From Lachnospiraceae bacterium (lineage in GTDB: Bacteria; Bacillota_A; Clostridia; Lachnospirales; Lachnospiraceae): DNA of 21,717 nt. The stretch lies in contig JAGAES010000023.1 of NCBI GenBank assembly GCA_017613055.1, forward strand, positions 1-21,717. Direction: 5' to 3'. Below the pieces are notes generated by a model. That model did not search any database. It was not told where the DNA came from and saw only the letters and a program-made list of their open reading frames with translations. Of this stretch, positions 1 to 6,793 are shown in pieces. The translations under genes and the position numbers were made by a program. Every line of letters begins with the position of its first letter. Positions within the stretch are counted from its first letter, which is position 1.

Positions 1-1764
1 GCGGGCGTATGTCTTAAGAACGGCGGCTTCGTCCAGGTTGCTTACGATGCCGAGCGTTTCCAGCGCGACATCGACCACCAGGTCATCGGCGCGACACGCA
101 ACCGGCATGTCGGCGAGAACGGCAGCATCATTATCGCGGACGAGAACTGGAACATCGTCAGCGACCGGAACCACAATGAAGGAAGCAATCTTTATGTGAC
201 CGGCATCTGGATTGACCGGCCGACCATGCCCGAGAACAGGGTGTTCGTATCGGAGGTTTACGGGGAGACTTGCTCGTGCATGTATGTTTTCACCGAAGGC
301 TACTACATCGTGGCCGTTCTTCCCGAGAATGAAATCCTGCTACAGCGGGATACTTCGGTTCTTCTGACTGCGGCGCTTGAAGTTCTTGTCTTTCTGGCGC
401 TCTTCGTGATGATCTTTCTTCTCGTGCACACGCTTGTCGTCAATAACATCAACCGTGTAAACTCTTCGCTTTCGAAGATTACAAGCGGAAATCTCGAGGA
501 AACGGTCGACGTCCGTTCGAATACGGAGTTTGCCTCGCTTTCCGACGATATCAACGCAACCGTAAGCACATTAAAGCAATATATTGCCGCGGCAGCCGCC
601 CGGATTGATCAGGAGCTGGCTTTCGCAAAGAACATCCAGCAGTCCGCGCTTCCGTCCGTCTTTCCGCCTTACCCGGAGCGCACGGATTTCAGCCTGTACG
701 CGACGATGGATGCTGCGAAGGAAATCGGGGGCGATTTCTACGATTTCTATTTTCTTGACGAGAACCGCCTGGCATTTCTCGTCGCGGACGTGTCCGGCAA
801 AGGAATTCCCGCCGCCATGTTCATGATGACCGGCAAAACCGTAATCCGCGATTATGCCGAGCGAGGCGACGCGCCCGAAGACGTTTTTCAGGGCGCGAAC
901 GGAAAGCTCTGCGAAGGCAACGACGCCGAGATGTTCATCACCGCGTGGATGGGCTTTCTTAACACCGATACCGGTCTCGTCCGTTTCGTCAACGCAGGCC
1001 ACAACCCGCCGGTACGGATTCGTGACGGGCATGCGGAATTCATCACCCAGAAGGTTAATCTCGCGCTTGCGGCGATGGAAGGCGTTCCGTACCGCGTGCA
1101 GACGCTAACGTTAAAGCCCGGCGACCTGCTCTTCCTTTACACCGACGGTGTCACGGAAGCAGCCGATACGGCCGAAGCGCTCTTCGGAAACGACCGTCTG
1201 CTTTCGGTGCTCTCACAGCCTTTCGGAAGCGGCGAGGAAGCCTGCAGGAAGGTTTGCGAAAGTGTGAAGAAGGCTGTTTCGGACTTCTCCGAAGGAGCTC
1301 CGCAATTCGATGACATCACGATGCTCTGCCTGTATTATTCCGGCGCGGATCCGGACTCCGATATCCGCACCCTGACCGTTCCCGCACGGGACGATTCGCT
1401 TCCCGAGGTTCTTTCCTTCCTGGGAGGATTACTGGATGCCGCGGGATGCTCCGAACATTCGCTGCAGCAGATTTCCGTCGCGGCCGAGGAGGTCTTCGTC
1501 AACATCGCGCACTACGCGTACGGCGACGGACAAGGCGATGCTGCCGTCACCTTCCGGACCGAGGGCGGCAGCGCGGTAATCGAATTCCGCGACCGCGGGC
1601 AGGCGTTCAATCCGCTTACAGCGGGCGACCCGGATATTACGCTTTCCTCGGAGCAGCGCCGTGTCGGCGGCCTCGGCATCTTCCTCGTGAAGAAAACGAT
1701 GGACGACGTAGCCTACCGCCGCGAGAACGGCGAGAATATTCTGACGATACGAAAGAGTCTGTAA
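1..1764 (+). CDS. Membrane sensor phosphatase: HAMP, SpoIIE-type PP2C and RsbW-like ATPase (5' partial)
   Basis: The reading frame is open from base 1, so the start lies outside the window; 587 residues are visible, numbered here from base 1. Residues 1-118 look like the end of an extracytoplasmic sensor region. A membrane segment spans about 121-145, followed by a HAMP-like region at 147-195. The PP2C/SpoIIE phosphatase domain shows the metal-site motifs GGDFYD (243-248), ADVSGKG (262-268), YTDGVTEA (380-387) and FDDIT (near 436). The C-terminus is an RsbW/SpoIIAB-type ATPase domain with N-box EEVFVN (496-501), a DRG motif near 531 and a GGLGIFLVKK box at 556-565. Family members dephosphorylate anti-sigma antagonist proteins in partner switching, and the ATPase part may act as the matching kinase. 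No antagonist or sigma factor gene is visible. The next gene begins 6 bases downstream, so it appears to lead the transporter operon. The domain call is firm; the target is unknown. Confidence 0.9.
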   Translation, partial: AGVCLKNGGFVQVAYDAERFQRDIDHQVIGATRNRHVGENGSIIIADENWNIVSDRNHNEGSNLYVTGIWIDRPTMPENRVFVSEVYGETCSCMYVFTEGYYIVAVLPENEILLQRDTSVLLTAALEVLVFLALFVMIFLLVHTLVVNNINRVNSSLSKITSGNLEETVDVRSNTEFASLSDDINATVSTLKQYIAAAAARIDQELAFAKNIQQSALPSVFPPYPERTDFSLYATMDAAKEIGGDFYDFYFLDENRLAFLVADVSGKGIPAAMFMMTGKTVIRDYAERGDAPEDVFQGANGKLCEGNDAEMFITAWMGFLNTDTGLVRFVNAGHNPPVRIRDGHAEFITQKVNLALAAMEGVPYRVQTLTLKPGDLLFLYTDGVTEAADTAEALFGNDRLLSVLSQPFGSGEEACRKVCESVKKAVSDFSEGAPQFDDITMLCLYYSGADPDSDIRTLTVPARDDSLPEVLSFLGGLLDAAGCSEHSLQQISVAAEEVFVNIAHYAYGDGQGDAAVTFRTEGGSAVIEFRDRGQAFNPLTAGDPDITLSSEQRRVGGLGIFLVKKTMDDVAYRRENGENILTIRKSL

Positions 1765-1770
1765 TCTTTT

Positions 1771-2610
1771 ATGAAACGAACCAACGGAAAATGTTACCGC
1801 CTCCTCACTGCGCTTCTCGTGTTGTTCCTTCCGCTTCTTCTCGGCGGGTGCCGGTCTCGGTGGAAGGAAAACCCCGTTACCGACGTCTCGGACCTTGAGG
1901 GCCGGCGTATCGGCGTCGGAATTGCCTGCGACACGGACTACGCGCTGACCGGAAGGAAGGACCTGAGGCTTGTCCGTTACGACGAGCTTTCCGGCATTCT
2001 TCTTGCGCTTCAATACGACAAGGTCGACGTGATGGCGCTGGATGAACTGCTGTGGAAGTTCACTTCCTCAAGGCATGAAGGGCTCCGGCTTGTCACACCG
2101 GCGTTTGCGTCTTCCGGTTATACCATCTATTTCCGAAGTGATTTGAAGGACCTGCGTGACGAATTCAACGATTTTCTGACACGCTACAAGGCGTCCGACG
2201 AGTACCGCTCGTTTCTTGCCCGTCTCGACGCTTTCGACGGAAAGAACTATAACGGCCCGGACATCCCGCTGACGGGCACCGGAAGGGTGCTCCGCGTTGC
2301 GATAGACGCAAGTGCGTTCCCGCGCTCCTTCCCGGAAGCGGACACCGGCATGCCGTCCGGATACGACCTGGAAGCGCTGAAGCTGTTCGCCAACGAACAC
2401 GACTACCGCCTCGAATTCACGGTTTCCGGTTATGACGATATGATTTACGGACTGCAGGGCGGCATCTATGATATATCCGCAGGGTTTCTCAGTGATTTAA
2501 GAAAAGCCGATTCGCTCGCGTCTTATCTGTGCACCTGCGATTCCCTGTATGAGACACCGTTATACTTTATCGAAAAGACACAGCCCGACATTACCGTTAT
2601 CGGGCAATAA
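1771..2610 (+). CDS. Lipoprotein solute-binding protein with swapped lobe order
   Basis: The protein has 279 residues. A signal peptide ends in lipobox LLGGC (23-27), so it is probably a membrane-anchored lipoprotein. It resembles amino-acid-type (SBP_bac_3) binding proteins, but the halves are in reverse order. Residues 38-155 look like the usual second half: DLEGRRIGVG, then a KVDVMALDE strand and a C-terminal-type helix EFNDFLTRYKASDEY. Residues 172-270 look like the usual first half: LRVAIDAS, SGYDLEALKLFA, YDDMIYGLQGGIYDISAG and a final ETPLYFI strand. An NYNGPDIPLTGTG linker joins them. I recall a similar order in clostridial binding-protein/permease fusions. Here a TAA ends the protein, and the permease follows in the same frame 27 bases later. 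The start has only a weak upstream GAAAGAG site, and translation may be coupled to the phosphatase. Substrate is unknown; polar amino acids are a guess from the family. Confidence 0.8.
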   Translation: MKRTNGKCYRLLTALLVLFLPLLLGGCRSRWKENPVTDVSDLEGRRIGVGIACDTDYALTGRKDLRLVRYDELSGILLALQYDKVDVMALDELLWKFTSSRHEGLRLVTPAFASSGYTIYFRSDLKDLRDEFNDFLTRYKASDEYRSFLARLDAFDGKNYNGPDIPLTGTGRVLRVAIDASAFPRSFPEADTGMPSGYDLEALKLFANEHDYRLEFTVSGYDDMIYGLQGGIYDISAGFLSDLRKADSLASYLCTCDSLYETPLYFIEKTQPDITVIGQ

Positions 2611-2621
2611 TACATTCCATT

Positions 2622-2630
2622 GGAGGAAAG
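2622..2630 (+). promoter_or_regulatory. Ribosome binding site that sets the permease start
   Basis: GGAGGAAAG lies upstream of the ATG at 2638 and overlaps an in-frame TTG at 2620. The TTG would place this site inside the coding region with no binding site of its own, so the ATG at 2638 is preferred. Having a proper site also supports the permease being translated as a separate protein rather than being only the tail of a broken fusion. Confidence 0.7.
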
Positions 2631-2637
2631 CCTGCGG

Positions 2638-3318
2638 ATGGACGCGTTACGGCACAAACTGTACATCACATTTATCGAAGATGACCACTATCTCTTCTTT
2701 TTGAGCGGTCTTTGTACAACGCTCCTTCTGACGTTCGCGAGCTTTCTGCTCGGTACGGCTTTCGGAATCGCACTCTGCGCCGCGCTTCGCTCGAAACGCC
2801 CCGCGGTGCAAAAGTTTGCCGGCTTCATCCAGAAGTTTTTCATGGAGTTTCCGACAATGGTTCTTCTGATGGTGCTGATTTATGTTGTCTTCGGACACAG
2901 CTCGCTTCCGGTCCTTCTGATTGTCATCCTCGGTCTTACGCTGAAGGCAGGTACGTACCTTTCGGAAGTCTTCAGCTCCGCGCTCGACACGATTTCCTCC
3001 GGCGAGACGGAAGCCGCGCGTACGCTCGGAATGACGCGCTGGCAGGCGTTCCGCTATGTCGTTCTGCCGCAGACCGTCAAGGCGGCTCTCCCGCTTTACG
3101 AAAACCAGTGTACGGATACGCTTGAAGAAACCTCCATCGTCGGTTATCTGGCCGTCGTCGACCTGACGCGTGCCTCGGAAATTGTCTCGAGCCGGACGAT
3201 GGATGCTTTCATCGGGCTTTTCACCATCGCTGTCCTCTATTTCGTCATCGGAGCAGTCGTAAGACGCCTTATAAGACGCCTGCTGACTCCGTCGCGGAAG
3301 GGAGGTGAGGCGGCATGA
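2638..3318 (+). CDS. Amino-acid-type ABC transporter permease
   Basis: The protein has 226 residues from the chosen ATG. It is an inner-membrane permease of the HisM/GlnP type with about five membrane segments, the first near residues 16-42 after the lead-in ITFIEDDHYLFFLSGL. The coupling (EAA) loop reads EAARTLGMTRWQAFRYVVLPQ, with the conserved EAA, glycine and LP. It is followed by a family-typical stretch beginning ALPLYENQ. The protein would form the translocation pore and dock onto the ATPase encoded next. It is in the same frame as the preceding binding-protein gene. Its opening residues match what I recall of the permease part of clostridial binding-protein/permease fusions, so it may derive from a split fusion gene. 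The end overlaps the ATPase start by ATGA, indicating tight translational coupling. Confidence 0.92.
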   Translation: MDALRHKLYITFIEDDHYLFFLSGLCTTLLLTFASFLLGTAFGIALCAALRSKRPAVQKFAGFIQKFFMEFPTMVLLMVLIYVVFGHSSLPVLLIVILGLTLKAGTYLSEVFSSALDTISSGETEAARTLGMTRWQAFRYVVLPQTVKAALPLYENQCTDTLEETSIVGYLAVVDLTRASEIVSSRTMDAFIGLFTIAVLYFVIGAVVRRLIRRLLTPSRKGGEAA

Positions 3319-4400
3319 TCCGTATCCGGAACCTCAGCAAACAATTCGACGGAAAACTCATCTGGAAGGATATTAACCTCGACATCGAAAGAGGCGAAAC
3401 CGTCGTAATCATCGGCGGAAGCGGCGGCGGCAAGAGCACGCTTCTGCGCTGCATCAACCGCCTTGCGGAACCCGACTCCGGCGAGATTCTCATTGACGGC
3501 GTCAACATTCTCGCCCCCGGCACCGATATCAATGCGGTTCGTCGAAAGATGGGTATGGTTTACCAGCATTTCAATCTCTTCTCGCACCTTACCGTTCTCG
3601 AAAACATCATCCTTGCGCCGATGAAGGTTGCGGGAATGCGCCGTGAGGATGCGGTTAAAGAAGCCCGGCAGCTGCTTGCCCGCGTCGGCATGTCCGGCCG
3701 GGATGATTCGATGCCTTCGGAACTGTCCGGAGGCCAGAAGCAGCGTGTCGCAATTGCGCGGACGCTTGCCATGCACCCCGAAATCATCCTGTTCGACGAG
3801 CCGACAAGCGCGCTTGACCCGACGATGGTGGAGGAGGTCCTGTCCGTCATCCTCTCGCTTTCCGAAGACGGCATCACAAGCGTGATTGTCACGCACGATC
3901 TGAACTTTGCAAGGAAGGTCGCGAGCCGTGTCGTATTTCTCGCGGATCAGGGCATCTGTGAGGAAGGCACGCCCGAGCAGGTTTTCGACCGCCCCGCCAA
4001 CATACAGACGCAGCGCTTCCTGTTCCGCTCGCGCGTTTACGAGAAGGAACTGACGCCGGAAACGCTCGATCTCTATGCGCTTGCGAGCGAACTGCGCGCG
4101 TTTCTCAGACGTTTTGAATATGAAAAAAAGCAGGAAAAATTCCTGCCCGTTCTGTGTGATGAATTGTTATATCCGATCTTAAAGCACCCCGATCTTCCCG
4201 CGAAAAGCGCCGTTCTCCGCCTTCTCGGCAGTGAGACGAGCACGCGCCACACACTGTTCATCCGCTTCCGCGGAATCGCCTGCGACCCGCTCTCGGAGCC
4301 GTACCTCGACGAGCTGAACCTGACCATTCTTAACAACTACGCAGAGTTTATCTTCTCCGGTCTGAAGGAAGATACCTGGGAAGTCTGCATCCAATTATAA
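3315..4400 (+). CDS. Amino-acid ABC transporter ATPase with unusual C-terminal domain
   Basis: The protein has 361 residues against about 240 for HisP/GlnQ-type ATPases. The canonical core has Walker A GGSGGGKST (34-42), Q-loop MVYQHFNLFS (81-90), signature LSGGQKQR (137-144), Walker B IILFDE (157-162) and switch histidine 194. It hydrolyses ATP to drive the neighbouring permease. Start: GGAGGTG at 3301-3307 lies seven bases before the ATG, which overlaps the permease stop. Residues about 241-361 are extra and not an ACT/NIL domain that I can recognise. By eye they follow the layout of the RsbW-like domain of the phosphatase at the head of this operon: CDELLYPILK (281-290) at the N-box position, IRFRGIACDPL (316-326) at the G1 position and LNLTILNNYAEF at the G2 position. 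The ATP-binding residues are missing there, so that domain would be regulatory. The core assignment is firm; the extension reading is a hypothesis. Confidence 0.93.
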   Translation: MIRIRNLSKQFDGKLIWKDINLDIERGETVVIIGGSGGGKSTLLRCINRLAEPDSGEILIDGVNILAPGTDINAVRRKMGMVYQHFNLFSHLTVLENIILAPMKVAGMRREDAVKEARQLLARVGMSGRDDSMPSELSGGQKQRVAIARTLAMHPEIILFDEPTSALDPTMVEEVLSVILSLSEDGITSVIVTHDLNFARKVASRVVFLADQGICEEGTPEQVFDRPANIQTQRFLFRSRVYEKELTPETLDLYALASELRAFLRRFEYEKKQEKFLPVLCDELLYPILKHPDLPAKSAVLRLLGSETSTRHTLFIRFRGIACDPLSEPYLDELNLTILNNYAEFIFSGLKEDTWEVCIQL

Positions 4401-4415
4401 ATCCGCAGAATCAGC

Positions 4416-4457
4416 AAGGGGCCGCCGCAACGGATGCGACAGCCCCTTTGTTTTTTT
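4416..4457 (+). terminator. Rho-independent terminator of the transporter operon
   Basis: A seven-base stem, AAGGGGC (4416-4422) with GCCCCTT (4442-4448), is followed by a T-rich tract ending in seven Ts at 4451-4457. It lies 15 bases after the ATPase stop and touches the end of the convergent MATE gene. On the minus strand the stem is not followed by a T run, so it mainly serves the plus strand. Confidence 0.85.
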
Positions 4458-5841
4458 ATGTCTCTTTTACGAGGTTCTGAATCCAGACGCCCTTCTTAAC
4501 CAGGATGAAACCGATTAAGCATTTAATCAGGTCCGTAAGCTGCACGCAAAGATAAATCATTACGACCGGAAGCACCGTGTAGGTGCAGATCAGCATCGCA
4601 AACGGCACGCTGATGCACCACAGGAACACGCTGTCAAACAGAAACGTGACGAACGTCTTGCCGCCGGTACGAAGCGTAAAGTAGGCCGCATGCATGAACG
4701 CGTAAATCGGCAGGCATGCAGCGCCGATCCGGATGAATCCTGCTGCCAGCTTCCTAACGCTGTCGGTCGTTTCGTAAAGCATCGGGAACAGCGGCGCAAG
4801 TGCGAAAAGTATCGCGCCGAGCACGGCAGAGGATGCGACGGAGAAAGCGATGAGCTTCGTATCCGTGTCCCGTGCTTCACTAAGTTTGCCTGCGCCGAGC
4901 AGCTGTCCGACCATAATCGCGACGGCGCTTCCCATTGCGATAAATACGACGCCGAACAGGTTCGTGATTGTCGAAGAAATATTCATTCCGGCTACCGCGT
5001 CAAGACCGCGTCTTGAGTAACACTGGTTCAGAACCGCCATGCCGCACGACCAGAGTATTTCGTTCGCCATCAAAGGAAAACCCTTCGCGGCGATACTGAA
5101 CACGAGCCTCTCGGGAATCCATAAGGACGCGTAAAGCCCCTTTGCGAACGCCATGCGGATTGTATGCGTATGCGTCCAGATAATTACGATGAGCGCCTGA
5201 ACAAAGCGGCTTATGACCGTTGCGAGCGCCGCACCGGACACGCCGAGTTTCGGAGCGCCGAACTTTCCGAAGATCAGCACGTAGTTGAGCCCGAGGTTGA
5301 CGCACACGGCAATCAGTCCGGCAATCATCGGAATCCTCGTCTCGCCGCATTCGCGGAGCGTGCTTGCGTAGACCTCCTCGATTGCGAACGGGATTAATCC
5401 GATCAGCATGATTACGAGGTATTCGCGGCCGTACTTCATCACCAGATCGGGCGACTGTACGGAATCCGCCGAGTCATGCAGGTAAAGACGAAGGAGCGGG
5501 TCACATTTGAGGTAAAGCACCGTAATGCCTGCCGCTATGATCAAAATGCCGATATACAGCTTAAAGCGGAACGCGTGGCGGACGCCCTCGTGGTCTCCTT
5601 TGCCGTAGAACTGCGCGGCATAAATGCCCGGGCCGGACAGCGCGCCGAACAAAGCAAGATACAGCACGAACATCAGCTGGTTCACGATTGCCACACCGGA
5701 CATCGGCTCCGTGCCGACCTGTCCGATCATGATATTATCGAGCAGGCTGACAAAATTAGAGATGCCGTTCTGAATCATAATCGGCACCGCTACGGTCAGC
5801 ACTCTTCTGTAAAACTTCTTATCTCCGATAAACTTACTCAC
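4456..5841 (-). CDS. MATE-family multidrug/organic cation efflux transporter
   Basis: The protein has 461 residues, the usual length for MATE (NorM/DinF-like) exporters, with about twelve hydrophobic segments in two similar halves. The opening FYRRVLTVAVPIMIQNGIS and the LDNIMIGQVGTEPMSGVAIVNQ stretch are typical of the family, as is the second-half segment containing GQLLGAGKLSEARDTD. MATE proteins expel cationic compounds using a sodium or proton gradient; the substrate cannot be read from sequence. The start is GTG (5839-5841), with AGAGG at 5848-5852 six bases upstream. It lies downstream of the three-gene operon on the same strand with a possible weak terminator between them, so it may be transcribed by readthrough. 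I found no convincing separate promoter. Its end is convergent with the ABC operon. Confidence 0.93.
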   Translation of the reverse strand: MSKFIGDKKFYRRVLTVAVPIMIQNGISNFVSLLDNIMIGQVGTEPMSGVAIVNQLMFVLYLALFGALSGPGIYAAQFYGKGDHEGVRHAFRFKLYIGILIIAAGITVLYLKCDPLLRLYLHDSADSVQSPDLVMKYGREYLVIMLIGLIPFAIEEVYASTLRECGETRIPMIAGLIAVCVNLGLNYVLIFGKFGAPKLGVSGAALATVISRFVQALIVIIWTHTHTIRMAFAKGLYASLWIPERLVFSIAAKGFPLMANEILWSCGMAVLNQCYSRRGLDAVAGMNISSTITNLFGVVFIAMGSAVAIMVGQLLGAGKLSEARDTDTKLIAFSVASSAVLGAILFALAPLFPMLYETTDSVRKLAAGFIRIGAACLPIYAFMHAAYFTLRTGGKTFVTFLFDSVFLWCISVPFAMLICTYTVLPVVMIYLCVQLTDLIKCLIGFILVKKGVWIQNLVKET

Positions 5842-5859
5842 AAAAAACCTCTTATAAAC

Positions 5860-5893
5860 AAAAAAAGACTCCGCCGGCCGCAGAAAGCGGCCG
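5860..5893 (-). terminator. Possible terminator between the three-gene operon and the MATE gene
   Basis: A perfect seven-base stem, CGGCCGC (5875-5881) and GCGGCCG (5887-5893), encloses a five-base loop. On the minus strand it is followed by seven Ts (5860-5866), but eight bases separate the stem from the T run. It may therefore be leaky, allowing some transcription into the MATE gene. Confidence 0.45.
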
Positions 5894-5906
5894 ACGTGCG
5901 AATATG

Positions 5907-6752
5907 CTATGCGTCGCGGTAATTCTTCTTAAGACGGCTTACCGTCTCATCAAACAGCCACCAGAAGCCGCCGTCCTCGTCCGGCGTCTCCTCTTCCTTG
6001 TCTTTGAGTTCCATCAGGCGGAGCACATTGATATATTCCGGCGAATACTCGCGGTTCTCCTCGAGGAAATAGAACTGATTCTCGATAATCCGCATCACCT
6101 CGGATTCTTCCGAGTACTTCGCCAGCTCATTCTGGAACTCCTGTTCCATCCCGCCGATCTTCAGCGAATAGAGATACTGACAAAGGCTCTCCTTCATCGA
6201 GCCCTTCTGGTAGGCAATCAGGAAATACTTCGCGGCATTCTTAAACATGCCGTTCTTCGCAAGAAGCACGGCCATATTGTGGTAGGCCTTAGCCTGATCC
6301 TCATCGGGAACATAGACGAAATCCCGGTCATCCAGAAGATTTCGGTACTCAAGCATTGCCTCGCGGGTCTTCCCGTAGCGCAGGAATGCGTCCGCATGAC
6401 GCTTCTTCCGTTCAATCGGAAGCATATCGAAGTAAACATCGATATCCGCGATCAGTTTATTGATTTCATCCTCGGTATAATAGTCGGTGCTGCAGAAGAT
6501 GGACACAACGAGATCCTTGATGCCGGCGCTGTGATCCATGAGCTGCTGCAGGAAATCCGCCCGTTCCGTCATGCCGAGCTGGTCCCGGATCCACGGCACA
6601 AGCTGGCGCTCCGAAAGGTCTTCCTCGAGCGTTTCAATGTTATGGTAGAGGTAATAACACAGCTCTTCCATCGTATAGACCTTCGTGCCGGTGGACTGGA
6701 AGAAATACGGTTCTTTCGCTTTATTTCCGATACAGAATATCAGTCTTCCCAT
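5907..6752 (-). CDS. Uncharacterised TPR-like protein, third gene of the actin-like ATPase operon
   Basis: The protein has 281 residues, no signal peptide and no membrane segment, so it is probably cytoplasmic. It opens with a short beta-like stretch, MGRLIFCIG, followed by helices. Residues about 150-185 (KAYHNMAVLLAKNGMFKNAAKYF onward) fit a tetratricopeptide repeat, with small residues and aromatics at the expected positions. The rest is acidic and helical and ends in KKNYRDA. I do not recognise an enzymatic motif, and there is no HPD J-domain motif. A very strong AAGGAGGTAA site precedes the ATG, and the gap to the upstream ATPase-like gene is 41 bases. I associate this protein with the Lachnospiraceae DUF5716/DUF5717 neighbourhood from memory. 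A plausible role is as adaptor or cochaperone-like partner of the ATPase-like protein, but that is inference from the TPR and the operon. Confidence 0.85.
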   Translation of the reverse strand: MGRLIFCIGNKAKEPYFFQSTGTKVYTMEELCYYLYHNIETLEEDLSERQLVPWIRDQLGMTERADFLQQLMDHSAGIKDLVVSIFCSTDYYTEDEINKLIADIDVYFDMLPIERKKRHADAFLRYGKTREAMLEYRNLLDDRDFVYVPDEDQAKAYHNMAVLLAKNGMFKNAAKYFLIAYQKGSMKESLCQYLYSLKIGGMEQEFQNELAKYSEESEVMRIIENQFYFLEENREYSPEYINVLRLMELKDKEEETPDEDGGFWWLFDETVSRLKKNYRDA

Positions 6753-6793
6753 GACTGCGTTACCTCCTTCCCATAATAGTTACGCTTTCCGCG

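Noticed and set aside
2560..2640. Frameshift truncating the binding protein
   Set aside because: The permease is already in the same frame, and no second-lobe sequence appears in any other frame after 2610. Only the stop codon separates them.
5904..6776. Plus-strand open frame of 290 codons opposite the TPR-like gene
   Set aside because: It is the antisense mirror of a gene with a strong ribosome site. It has no ribosome site of its own and shows no recognisable domain.
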